A stretch of DNA of 64,000 nucleotides from Pyrodictiaceae archaeon. Its GTDB lineage: Archaea > Thermoproteota > Thermoprotei_A > Sulfolobales > Pyrodictiaceae. The translations under genes were made by a program, and so were the position numbers. Below, one piece after another: positions 1 to 7,958 of this stretch; position 1 is the first letter of the stretch; every line of letters starts with the position of its first letter. The DNA lies in contig JALVSY010000007.1 in NCBI GenBank assembly GCA_027036135.1, positions 934,880 through 998,879 on the forward strand. Direction: 5' to 3'. The notes under the pieces were generated by a model that ran no database searches, was not told the DNA's origin, and saw only the letters and a list, made by a program, of their open reading frames with translations.

Positions 1-414
1 AACCAGCACTTAGTGCCATTAAAGATATTTGAGCTGGGAGAAGCACTCGAGAAGAAAGAAGCGATCAAGGTGCCTGGCGTAGCCCCAGTCAAGGCTAAGA
101 AACTAATTACACTACTAATGATGGATGAGAAAATAGGATATGAAGACATACAAGCAATAGTATACGGTCTAGTTAAGCTACTTTCAGACAAGATCAGCGA
201 AGTTGATAGAGTTGAGAAGCCGTTCCTCATTAAGGGGCGCTCAGCCCTGATTAAGACAGAAAAAGGTCTACGCATTATCATAGGCGAGGTTAACCCAGCG
301 CTACTAGAACTTCTCGAAATAAAGTATCCAGTGGTAATAGCCGAGATCGATTACAGCAGTCTCTACGACAAGGAGGTAAGTTATCAAGGAGGCGCCGCTG
401 TCCCCCGCCCCTAA
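1..414 (+). CDS. pheT: Phenylalanyl-tRNA synthetase beta subunit, C-terminal fragment (5' end outside window)
   Basis: The frame is open from base 1, so the gene enters from outside the window and only about 137 residues are visible. The segment resembles the end of the archaeal PheRS beta subunit: it opens with a KIFELGE stretch (family form K-x-FEVG) and ends with GEVNPALLELLEIKYPV, matching the family's GE-(I/V)-x-P-x-(V/L)-L-E pattern. PheRS beta recognises tRNA-Phe and forms the alpha2-beta2 enzyme with PheS in the cytoplasm. The last ten residues, ending in AAVPRP, run past the usual end of the family and are encoded by the first arm of a GC-rich inverted repeat. A GTG at 13 is internal and is not a start. 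Identification is by family resemblance only. Confidence 0.8.
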   Translation, partial: NQHLVPLKIFELGEALEKKEAIKVPGVAPVKAKKLITLLMMDEKIGYEDIQAIVYGLVKLLSDKISEVDRVEKPFLIKGRSALIKTEKGLRIIIGEVNPALLELLEIKYPVVIAEIDYSSLYDKEVSYQGGAAVPRP

Positions 415-491
415 CACCCAGCATCATAGCCCCCTTGCTAGGGGCCTCTGCTGGGCTCTCTTAGACGGGAGTAACGGGGCGGCGCGGCGCC
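391..491. ncRNA. Candidate GC-rich structured RNA with a three-way-junction fold
   Basis: Bases 391-398 (GGCGCCGC) pair with 484-491 (GCGGCGCC), and 405-411 (CCGCCCC) pair with 476-482 (GGGGCGG), closing a helix around two hairpins. Hairpin one pairs 417-423 with 449-455 and, inside it, 429-433 with 441-445. Hairpin two pairs 456-460 with 467-471. The segment is much richer in GC than its surroundings, as structured RNAs of hyperthermophiles usually are. It begins inside the last codons of pheT and ends about 165 bp before tyrS. I see no tRNA T-loop, no clear C/D boxes and no 5S rRNA signature. The strand is undecided. It could instead be a transcription-ending or RNA-stabilising structure of pheT. 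Confidence 0.35.
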
Positions 492-658
492 CCCCATCCT
501 AGGAGTATTTTCATGGTTTTCTAGCCTCATTTGTTTTCTCTGGATTATGTTATTGTGTTATATTGAGTATTGAATACTTATAAGTAAGCCGTTATGCGGC
601 CTTGTTATTTGAGGTCGTTAGTGTCGGTGACGAGTGTTTTCAAGGAGGTAGGCAGCTA

Positions 659-1747
659 ATGTCTATCGAGGAGAAAATAAGCCTCGTCACTAGGAATACA
701 GCAGAAGTAATAACGGTTGATGAGCTAAGGAGAGTTTTTGAGACAAAGAATAAGCCTCGCGCCTACTTGGGATTCGAGCCTAGTGGATTATTTCATATAG
801 GTTGGCTAATTTGGGCGTTCAAGGTAAGGGATTTCATCAAGGCTGGCATAGAGTTCTATTTGCTAGCTGCAACGTGGCATGCATGGATAAACGATAAGTT
901 TGGTGGCGATATGGAAACCATAAGAAAGGCTGCTCAGCACGTTCTTGATGTACTTGAGGCAATAGGTATTGAAAGATCCGCTATAAGAATTATTGATGCG
1001 GAGGACCTGGTCTCAGATAAAGATTACTGGGCTATACTCCTCCGCGTAGCAAAACACAATACTCTTGCTCGCATGAAGAGAGCATTAACGATAATGGGCA
1101 GGAAGGCTGAGGAAGCGGAACTTGATTTCTCTAAGCTCATTTACCCAGCCATGCAGGTTACAGATATATTTTATCTTGATGTGGATATAGCTCTGGGTGG
1201 TATGGATCAGAGAAAGGCGCACATGCTTGCGAGAGATACTGCCGAGAAGCTAGGTTACAAAAAGGTAATAGCTGTCCATACTCCCCTATTGACAGGACTT
1301 CAGGGCATTGGTAGAATGAATCCCAGCGAGATAGATGAAACAGTTCACGCAACGGAGCTGAAGATGAGCAAATCAAAACCGGAGACAGCGATCTTCGTGT
1401 ATGATTCACCCGAGGATATCGAGAAGAAGCTGCTAAAGGCTTATTGCCCGGCTAGGCAAGTAGAGTACAATCCTGTTATAGAGATAAACAAATACATACT
1501 CTTTGCCCAGCCCGGATTTAAGCTAGTGGTTGAGAGACCCGAGAAATATGGTGGGACAATAGTGATTGAGAGTTATCAAGAACTCGAACAGCTCTATAGA
1601 GAAGGAAAACTGCATCCTCTAGACCTAAAAAAGGCAACAGCAAAAGCTCTTGCAGAGCTCCTAAAACCAGTGCGCGAGTACTTCGCGAATAATACGAGGG
1701 CTCGTGAGTTACTGGAAGAACTAAAAAAGGCCACCATAACGAGATAG
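659..1747 (+). CDS. tyrS: Tyrosyl-tRNA synthetase
   Basis: This class I aminoacyl-tRNA synthetase charges tRNA-Tyr in the cytoplasm. The HIGH-like signature appears as HIGW near residue 46 (context EPSGLFHIGW), and the second ATP-binding signature KMSKS is present (context ELKMSKSKPE). The archaeal tyrosine-pocket context YPAMQVTDIF is also visible. The 362-residue length fits the short archaeal and eukaryotic form. I place the start at the ATG at 659 because AAGGAGGT lies about 10 bases upstream; an in-frame upstream codon at 602 would add 19 residues that look unlike the family. It probably has its own promoter, because a structured 240-base gap separates it from pheT. Confidence 0.92.
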   Translation: MSIEEKISLVTRNTAEVITVDELRRVFETKNKPRAYLGFEPSGLFHIGWLIWAFKVRDFIKAGIEFYLLAATWHAWINDKFGGDMETIRKAAQHVLDVLEAIGIERSAIRIIDAEDLVSDKDYWAILLRVAKHNTLARMKRALTIMGRKAEEAELDFSKLIYPAMQVTDIFYLDVDIALGGMDQRKAHMLARDTAEKLGYKKVIAVHTPLLTGLQGIGRMNPSEIDETVHATELKMSKSKPETAIFVYDSPEDIEKKLLKAYCPARQVEYNPVIEINKYILFAQPGFKLVVERPEKYGGTIVIESYQELEQLYREGKLHPLDLKKATAKALAELLKPVREYFANNTRARELLEELKKATITR

Positions 1748-1756
1748 TTCTAATTC

Positions 1757-1841
1757 GGGGCTAGGCGCTAGGAAGTATACTGCATAACAATTAAGTACCC
1801 AAGAACACCACGGGGTGTGGAGGAAGAACTCGGCTAGCCCC
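1757..1841. ncRNA. Possible structured RNA between tyrS and dnaG
   Basis: GGGGCTAG at 1757-1764 is the exact reverse complement of CTAGCCCC at 1834-1841. Between them a small hairpin pairs ACACC (1805-1809) with GGTGT (1814-1818). The overall size, about 85 bases, and the 8-bp closing stem suggest a small RNA, but there is no TTCRA T-loop for a tRNA and no clear C/D or ACA box. The rest of the gap (1842-1948) holds a TATA-like CTTATAG at 1851-1857, which could drive dnaG. This is weak evidence; an inverted repeat of this length can also be a protein-binding site. Confidence 0.22.
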
Positions 1842-1948
1842 ATCTTCATACTTATAGTCTCTAGAATCGAATTCACTAAGTCACCATAGCTCTGGGAAGG
1901 TGGTAATAGAACTCAACGATATCGGTGCATAGGAGTAAGAGGGGTTGT

Positions 1949-3193
1949 ATGTTGAAATACTTAATAAAGGCAAAAATAGAAGTAGAAGGACTAGTTAATA
2001 AACATGACATAATCGGGGCGATTTTCGGGCAAACAGAGAACCTATTCGGAGAAGAATTTGATTTACGAGAACTACAAGATAGAGGCCGTATTGGCAGAGT
2101 CCTTGTTGATATTAAGCACCAAAACACTAAGACATATGGCGAGATAACAATACCCTCGAACCTTGATAGAGTAGAGACAGCGCTTCTCGCAGCAATGATA
2201 GAGACTGTTGAGAAAGTGGGACCCTACAAGGCTAGAATAAGGGTCTACGACATAATTGACGTACGTGCAGAGAAAATAAAGAAGATTATTGATAGAGCAA
2301 AGGAAATTCTTAGAATATGGTCCCTGGAGAAAACGCCTGACCTACGCGAGGTTCTCAGAGAGATAAGTGAGGCCGTGAAAAGAGGAGAAGTAATAAGTTA
2401 TGGCCCCGAAGGTTTGCCCGCTGGCCCGGATGTTGATAAGAGCGATGAGATAATCATTGTTGAGGGCAGGGCTGACGTAATAAATCTGCTGAGATATGGA
2501 TATAGGAACGTTATAGCTCTAGAGGGAGCACGCGGCAAGATACCTGAGACCATAATTAAGCTAGCTAAGACAAAAAAGGCAATAGCATTCGTAGACGGTG
2601 ATCACGGCGGAGACTTAATTCTCTGGGAACTTCTACGAGTAGCCGACATCGACTATGTAGCCCGTGCTCCACCTGGAAAGGAAGTAGAAGACCTAACAGG
2701 CAAGGAAATAGCCCGTGCTCTTAGCAATCTCATACCAGCTAGAGAATACTTAGCAATTCTAGAAAAGAAGTTCCGGCCACGAAAAGAGAAGCAAAAGCCT
2801 ATTCAAGAGGTAAAAGAGAAACCAGCTCCTCAGCCACCATCTCCACCTAAGCCACTAGCGCAGCCAGTAATACAGGTAGAGGTTGAGAAAGTAGAGTTAC
2901 CTGAGCCAGTAATTGAGCAAATAAAGCAGCTTAGTGGCACATTAGAGGCGCTAGTTTATGACAAGAACTGGAGTCTTCTTGAAAAAGTAAGTGTACGTGA
3001 TGTCTATAACTTCTTAGAGAGAATAGAGCCGGGCAAAGCCTACGCAGTAATTTACGATGGCATAGTGACTCAGAGAATGCTTGACCTTGCAGCCGAGAAA
3101 CAGATAAAGCTAATTATAGCTAATCGCTTAGGCTCTATAGAGAAGAGGCCTCGGGACGTAATAGTGCTTACATTTAACGATGTTATTTCATAG
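1949..3193 (+). CDS. dnaG: Archaeal DnaG-like Toprim protein
   Basis: The product is about 414 residues and has the archaeal DnaG layout. A conserved N-terminal domain is followed by a Toprim domain with the glutamate motif IIIVEGRADV (around residue 170) and the DxD motif AFVDGDHGGD (around 220). A proline- and lysine-rich linker near 275-315 leads into a C-terminal domain. Archaeal DnaG is known as an RNA-binding subunit of the exosome and also has primase activity reported in crenarchaea; I cannot tell from sequence which role dominates. I prefer the ATG at 1949 (MLKYLIKAKIEVEG matches the family start), preceded by GAGGGG; a GTG at 1925 is the alternative. The gene probably forms its own unit, ending in a T-rich stretch. 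Confidence 0.9.
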   Translation: MLKYLIKAKIEVEGLVNKHDIIGAIFGQTENLFGEEFDLRELQDRGRIGRVLVDIKHQNTKTYGEITIPSNLDRVETALLAAMIETVEKVGPYKARIRVYDIIDVRAEKIKKIIDRAKEILRIWSLEKTPDLREVLREISEAVKRGEVISYGPEGLPAGPDVDKSDEIIIVEGRADVINLLRYGYRNVIALEGARGKIPETIIKLAKTKKAIAFVDGDHGGDLILWELLRVADIDYVARAPPGKEVEDLTGKEIARALSNLIPAREYLAILEKKFRPRKEKQKPIQEVKEKPAPQPPSPPKPLAQPVIQVEVEKVELPEPVIEQIKQLSGTLEALVYDKNWSLLEKVSVRDVYNFLERIEPGKAYAVIYDGIVTQRMLDLAAEKQIKLIIANRLGSIEKRPRDVIVLTFNDVIS

Positions 3194-3204
3194 CATTTTG
3201 ATAC

Positions 3205-3213
3205 CTTTTTTTA
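3205..3213 (+). terminator. T-run terminator after dnaG
   Basis: A run of seven T residues (3206-3212), followed by more A+T, lies about 12 bases after the dnaG stop and before the end of the convergent protease gene. Archaeal RNA polymerase commonly terminates on such T-runs without a strong hairpin. It is inferred from sequence alone. Confidence 0.4.
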
Positions 3214-3244
3214 TATTTTCCGGTTTTCGCCTATCTTATTGAGA

Positions 3245-4429
3245 CTATATTTTTATGTTTGGTATTACAAGTAGGAGCGTTAATAGAGATACTATGTTTG
3301 TTAATATCGTAGCACGTTGTTCGTCTCGTAGTATCCTAGCCAGAGTATCTTGTATGACCCGTGCTCCATCCGTTATAAAGAGCGGGGCAGCATTTATGGC
3401 TGCAAGACCTATATTGATTAGCTCCGTGAACAGTATTATAATGAATAGCGTGTATGCAGTATTAGCGCTTAATCCAATGTCAACAAGGGTCTTAGGTACT
3501 GCTGTAAAGTATATGCCTATTCTATCATAGCGTAGTCTTTCCTTTCCCTGTATATTAGGTGGTGCAGCTTTTTTCACAACTGTTATATTAGTATTGTTTA
3601 TTAACTGAAACACTATTACTAAGGTTATATTTGCTATAGTTCCGCCGTTCTCGTTTCTGAGCTTTATCATGGCTTCCTCAAACTTAGTTATATCCAAGGG
3701 TCCGCTATTGTTTATGTAAATGGCCTTTACGAGAACCCCTCTCTTTAACCCGTACTCTTGAGCGAAAGAGTTGGGGGCGATGTTAACTATGTACATATAA
3801 TAACCGTTAGCCACTAAGGGCTTCATAGCTGCCAGTAATAGTAGCCAGAGTACAACGTTTGCCAAGACACCTGCAGAGTAGACACGGAGCCTCGCTCTAA
3901 GAGGAGCTTTTCTCAGCTCATCTTCGTCTGGTTCAACGAAGGCTGCTGGGAGTAGTCCTAGGAAAATAAGGAATCCCGCATACTTTACGTCAATACCTGA
4001 ATATCTTGCTGCGAGGGCATGCATGACTTCGTGGGTAATAACAGCTATCCCTAGACCTGGTAGTAGGTAGAGAAACGTTCTGATATCTATTGATAAACCA
4101 GGTATTAGGGGGACTATGGGTGCTGCTCCTGCCGGTCTCCCTGAGACCAGTAACAGTATACGTTCGACAAGCATCTTGTAGAACAGGAACATGAGTACAA
4201 AGACCGATAATATGCCGATGTCAAGGAAGAGCCCAATTGCTTTGCTGCCACGTAGCTTATCAAAGCTCTCAAATCTTTTTCTCATCTTAATAGCTATGAC
4301 GAGCGGGCTCGCTTCTATTCTCTCACTCTGCCTCCTGCTAAGAATGATGCCAGCGAGTATCCATGCGGTAACATAGAATAGCAGTAGCTGCGCTGTTGAT
4401 ACCACTGGAGACAACCCCGCGGAGCACAA
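3245..4429 (-). CDS. Membrane zinc metalloprotease, site-2 protease (M50) type with PDZ-like domain
   Basis: This is an integral membrane protease of about 390 residues. The zinc-binding HExxH appears as HEVMH in a hydrophobic segment near residue 130, and the second metal motif appears near the C-terminus as NAAPLFITDG, resembling the family's N-x2-P-x4-DG. Between them lies a soluble stretch that looks PDZ-like. Several hydrophobic spans flank these motifs. Such proteases cut transmembrane substrates inside the bilayer; no substrate can be inferred here. The start is uncertain: a TTG at 4429 gives the full frame and a GTG eight codons later is equally possible. It is convergent with dnaG and divergent from the nucleotidyltransferase at 4520. 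Confidence 0.8.
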   Translation of the reverse strand: MCSAGLSPVVSTAQLLLFYVTAWILAGIILSRRQSERIEASPLVIAIKMRKRFESFDKLRGSKAIGLFLDIGILSVFVLMFLFYKMLVERILLLVSGRPAGAAPIVPLIPGLSIDIRTFLYLLPGLGIAVITHEVMHALAARYSGIDVKYAGFLIFLGLLPAAFVEPDEDELRKAPLRARLRVYSAGVLANVVLWLLLLAAMKPLVANGYYMYIVNIAPNSFAQEYGLKRGVLVKAIYINNSGPLDITKFEEAMIKLRNENGGTIANITLVIVFQLINNTNITVVKKAAPPNIQGKERLRYDRIGIYFTAVPKTLVDIGLSANTAYTLFIIILFTELINIGLAAINAAPLFITDGARVIQDTLARILRDEQRATILTNIVSLLTLLLVIPNIKI

Positions 4430-4519
4430 AACAACAGACTACTGGATAAAAACCACTTAGTCTCTATCATCGTACATTGCGGCGGGTGTGTATGAGACGA
4501 TAACGAGGGGCTTGCTGGC

Positions 4520-5251
4520 ATGGTTAGAGAGAAGATTGAGAGACGGCCGGAGTATAGAGTAGTCGTCTATGACGAGAGACGTTGGTCTCTACTGAGAAAG
4601 CTTAGGGAGGAGGCTACTAGGATAATGAAGTCGCTTATGGAAGCAGGTATAGCCTCCATAGTTCATGGCAGTGTTGCCCGCGGTGATGTCCACGAGGGAA
4701 GCGATATAGACATCTTTGTCCCCTTCACGATACCTTCGTACCGTATAGAACTCGCCCTTGAGAGAGGCGGATTCCACATATCCCATAAACTAATTGTACA
4801 AGCTACTCCTTCTAGTACGCCTAAAGCCTATATAGTCTTAGATCCGGACGAGAAACGGGTAGTTAGCTTTCCGCTAGGAAAACTCGCTAAAAGAGAGTAC
4901 GAGTTCTATTACTTTGGCGGAGCACTAGATCTTCAAGGCTTGCTAAGGAATATCCGCGTACCAGGTGTTGATAAGCGACTGGTACTAATTGAGCCTACTC
5001 AGCAGGGGCATATAGAGTATAGTATCATAGGGCGAGAAGCCGAAGCAGCTAGGAAAATAGGCATAAGTTTAGAAACTGTTCTCGAAAGAGTACGTGTTCT
5101 TACGAGGAGAGACGAGGTAGGTAGAACCGGTGTATTTGTTAAGGTTGAGTTGGAGCCTTGGGACTCTATTGAAGAGGCTGCTAAGCGTGTAGCACGTAAC
5201 AACCCATTGTTTAGGCGTGCATTGCGCGAGCGTGCATCGCCAATAGTATAG
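4520..5251 (+). CDS. Nucleotidyltransferase-fold protein of unknown substrate
   Basis: The nucleotidyltransferase signature GSVARGDVHEGSDIDIF (about residues 49-66) contains the GS motif and the two metal-binding aspartates of the DNA polymerase beta superfamily. At 243 residues it is longer than the minimal MNT antitoxins and has a C-terminal extension with an RxxxxxR-rich helix. I know of similar archaeal proteins annotated only as predicted nucleotidyltransferases, so substrate and pathway are unknown. It starts at ATG 4520 and is followed after 15 bases by the radical SAM gene on the same strand, suggesting co-transcription and perhaps a shared modification pathway. The latter is inference. 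Confidence 0.75.
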   Translation: MVREKIERRPEYRVVVYDERRWSLLRKLREEATRIMKSLMEAGIASIVHGSVARGDVHEGSDIDIFVPFTIPSYRIELALERGGFHISHKLIVQATPSSTPKAYIVLDPDEKRVVSFPLGKLAKREYEFYYFGGALDLQGLLRNIRVPGVDKRLVLIEPTQQGHIEYSIIGREAEAARKIGISLETVLERVRVLTRRDEVGRTGVFVKVELEPWDSIEEAAKRVARNNPLFRRALRERASPIV

Positions 5252-5266
5252 GAAAGGTGGCTATGC

Positions 5267-6298
5267 ATGTATGGAGAGAATGCCCAGAAGCGTTTAGTGA
5301 TTATGCCAGGTGTGTATGCATATGTAGGTGATTTGCCTAAAGGATGCAGACTTTGTATTCAGGGAACAAAAATGGTTATATTCATAACTGGTGTGTGTCA
5401 TGATAAATGCTTCTACTGTCCGGTCTCCAGAGAGCGTTTTGGAAAACTCGTGGCTTACGCTGATGAGGAACCTGTTCATAAACTAGAAGATATTGTTGAC
5501 GAAGCTCTTCGAATAGGCGCTGATGGCGCTAGCATAACTGGGGGTGATCCTCTAGTAGCACTGGATAGGACGATAAGGGCGATAAGGATCTTAAAGGAAC
5601 TATTTGGAGAAACCTTCCATATTCACTTGTATACAAGTGGTCGTTACGCTACAGCTAGTGTGCTAAGGGAGTTAGAGCGCGCTGGACTTGATGAAATACG
5701 TTTTCATCCAACTGCTCAATGGCTCCTAAAAAGAATAGAAACAGCTATAAAAGTTCTGAGACGTGTGCGCGTGGGCGTTGAGGTGCCCGTGCTCCCCGAT
5801 AAAGTTGATGAACTAAAGTCTCTTATAAAGTGGCTAGACGAGATAGGTGCCGAGTTCATAAACCTTAACGAGGCAGAGGTTTCGCCATCAAATATCGCAG
5901 AGCTTATGAAACGTGGCTACAAGGTTCATAGGGATGCTCCAATAGTACTAGGTAGCGAGGAGGCAGCGATAGAGTTAGTGAGATGGGCTCTTGAGAATAC
6001 AAGGAGAATAACGGTTCACTATTGCCCGGCTCGCTATAAGGATAGAGTTCAAATGCGAATACGATTATTGAGAAAGGCTCTAAGGGTTGCAAAACCGTAT
6101 GAGGAGCACGATTCTCAGGGCTTGTTAAGGGCTAAGAGGGGGCCAAGGTCGCCTGAGTACTTGCATCTAGTTGAGGAGGGATATGGCGAGATAATTGACG
6201 GCTATGTTGTATTTACACCACGCTTACCAATTAGGGGAGAGGAGATTAGGAGATATCCGACCAAAATGTATAGTTTGCTTCCCTCAGAAAAGGGATAA
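5267..6298 (+). CDS. Radical SAM protein related to pyruvate formate-lyase activating enzymes
   Basis: The 343-residue product carries the radical SAM cluster motif CHDKCFYC (CxxxCxxC, around residues 44-51) followed by the SAM-binding GGDP element (context ITGGDPLVA). Two extra cysteines lie just upstream in CRLC. It resembles a family of archaeal radical SAM proteins of undefined function that are related to PFL-activating enzymes. There is no glycyl-radical enzyme in the window to be activated. The start ATG at 5267 is preceded by a GGTGG element ten bases upstream. It is probably co-transcribed with the nucleotidyltransferase, and its stop lies 3 bases from the convergent pelota gene. Confidence 0.82.
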   Translation: MYGENAQKRLVIMPGVYAYVGDLPKGCRLCIQGTKMVIFITGVCHDKCFYCPVSRERFGKLVAYADEEPVHKLEDIVDEALRIGADGASITGGDPLVALDRTIRAIRILKELFGETFHIHLYTSGRYATASVLRELERAGLDEIRFHPTAQWLLKRIETAIKVLRRVRVGVEVPVLPDKVDELKSLIKWLDEIGAEFINLNEAEVSPSNIAELMKRGYKVHRDAPIVLGSEEAAIELVRWALENTRRITVHYCPARYKDRVQMRIRLLRKALRVAKPYEEHDSQGLLRAKRGPRSPEYLHLVEEGYGEIIDGYVVFTPRLPIRGEEIRRYPTKMYSLLPSEKG

Positions 6299-6301
6299 AG
6301 C

Positions 6302-7366
6302 CTAGGTAAATGAGTAGCGAAGTATTGCCACTACGCCGCCTAGTGCCTTAACCTTGAGCCCAGCAGGGGTCTCTGCACTAACGAAGCTTATCTTAGCTCT
6401 AGTCTTGTCGGCGTCCCGGAGCAGTTTGTCAACTTTCTCCCGTATAGCGGGGTCCGGGTGGCGAACTAGTTCATCAAGTATTAGTAATTCCTCGATGGCT
6501 CCCGCCTCTGCGGCTCTAATTACTTCGTCAAGTGTGTACGCAACTCTTCCCGGTTCTTTTGCAAGCATTTTCTCGAACTTCTCAATAAATTCCTCTGCAT
6601 AGATGCTAGCAGCTTCTCTTAGAGCATCTCTAAGTGCTCCTCGCCGTATTTCCTCGTAGACGCCGGCGGAGCCTCCCATTGAGGCGTTATCGCGGAGAAT
6701 TCTAGGCAGGCTTGTTATTCTCTCCCTTATTAGGTCTAGTAACATGTCTTTTACTGATCCTGGCCCCGTAACTACGAGAAGTAGTGGTTTTTCCCGCCGG
6801 ATTAGCTCTTCAATAATCTTGGTTATCTCAACCAAGGCTTCATGTAGTCTTTCTTCTCGGTGAGGATCATCTTTACCAGGTAGACGTAGCGAGCCCTCTG
6901 CAACTATCTTAACTCCTTGTCCCTTTACTATGGCTACAGCGTATTCGTCATAGTCGATGGCTGCTATGAGGGCTGTAGGGCCCTTACTTGCCTCTTCTAT
7001 CCGCTTAAGAATAGAATGCGGCCATCCATTGGGCTTTGTAATCTCTATCTCAGTTCCAACGTCGAGGCTTATAGTGTGATATTTCCCGAGCACGCCATAC
7101 TTCTCGGGACCCTCGACGACGACTCCGCGTATCCTAAGCCTAGTAGTAAAGGGCTGAAACTCCGTACTCTCGACCCTTATCTTTAGAACCATAGGGATAC
7201 GGCTACTCCTTCCGCTCCCTCTTTCACCGAAGTGAATCTCGCGAAAAGTCTTTGCTCTAACGTAGTCACCTGGCTGAATAATAGTGTGGAGGAGCCAGAG
7301 ATCGTCCGTTGACTCTGGAATAACCTTGATGACGCCTTGTTTTAAGTCCTTGTAGACTATTCTCAC
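6302..7366 (-). CDS. pelA: Pelota / Dom34 ribosome rescue factor
   Basis: The 354-residue protein matches archaeal pelota over its full length: an Sm-like N-terminal domain with the family's WLLHTIIQPGD stretch, a middle domain including VVTGPGSVKD, and a C-terminal eRF1-like domain ending in FVSAETPAG. Pelota works with the EF1A-like GTPase to release stalled ribosomes during no-go decay. The GGQ motif of true release factors is absent, as expected for this family. The start is GTG at 7366 with GGGGG six bases upstream. It is convergent with the radical SAM gene and is probably transcribed alone. Confidence 0.93.
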   Translation of the reverse strand: MRIVYKDLKQGVIKVIPESTDDLWLLHTIIQPGDYVRAKTFREIHFGERGSGRSSRIPMVLKIRVESTEFQPFTTRLRIRGVVVEGPEKYGVLGKYHTISLDVGTEIEITKPNGWPHSILKRIEEASKGPTALIAAIDYDEYAVAIVKGQGVKIVAEGSLRLPGKDDPHREERLHEALVEITKIIEELIRREKPLLLVVTGPGSVKDMLLDLIRERITSLPRILRDNASMGGSAGVYEEIRRGALRDALREAASIYAEEFIEKFEKMLAKEPGRVAYTLDEVIRAAEAGAIEELLILDELVRHPDPAIREKVDKLLRDADKTRAKISFVSAETPAGLKVKALGGVVAILRYSFT

Positions 7367-7449
7367 TAATTCCCCCTTGCTTGGCTGTACCTATATCCTA
7401 GGGCTCATAAATCCTCGTATCAGCGGGGGTAGGCCTTAGGCAGGGCTAA

Positions 7450-7912
7450 ATGTGGATATATAGTTAGGAGTGCTGAGCGCGAGGACTTAGATCAAGTATT
7501 TCTAATAGAGCTCAAGTCTTTTGATTCCCCTTATCCTAGATGGTATTTCGATATATTATATGAGCTTAGTAATGGCGGTAAGTATTTTCTCGTGTCAGTT
7601 GATGAGAACGGCTATATTGATGGCTACATAGTTGCTCTTCAGCGGAGGGGCGGTATTTGCCACATAGTCTCGATAGCTGTTAGGAAAGATTGTCGCCGGC
7701 AACACGTAGCCTCTATCCTATTACAAAGCCTCTTTGAGCTATGCGATGTATCACAGCCCCGTCTCTATATTCTTGAGGTCGATATTCGAAACATGGGTGC
7801 CCAAGTGCTCTATGCTAAACACGGCTTCGGCTATGCGGGGCTCATACCAAACTATTACGGCAGTGAGCGCCACGCTCTAGTAATGGTCAAGATCCCTGCC
7901 TGGAAATGTTAG
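7450..7912 (+). CDS. GNAT acetyltransferase (RimI-like), probably frameshifted at its 5' end
   Basis: The frame ending at 7912 reads as a GNAT N-acetyltransferase. Its RimI-like N-terminus (SAEREDLDQVFLIE, then FDSPYPRWYF) lies upstream of the first standard start in that frame, the GTG at 7592. The same frame is open back to a stop at 7430 but has no ATG, GTG or TTG before 7592. An ATG at 7450 is one base out of frame and reaches a stop after five codons. Removing one base from the short repeat GATATATAG (7455-7463) would join this ATG to the acetyltransferase frame. The acetyl-CoA loop reads RRQHVAS, with histidine where the family has glycine. This looks like a decaying gene, a sequence error or an unusual start. 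Confidence 0.6.
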
Positions 7913-7958
7913 CGAAAAAAGTCTCTACTCATTACTACTACTAATACGGGCCACCACA

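Noticed and set aside
391-491. 5S rRNA or intron-containing tRNA
   Set aside because: The three-way pairing is suggestive, but none of the conserved 5S or tRNA sequence elements is present.
1757-1841. tRNA gene
   Set aside because: The outer 7-8 bp stem resembles an acceptor stem, but there is no T-loop, no D-arm pattern and no anticodon arm on either strand.
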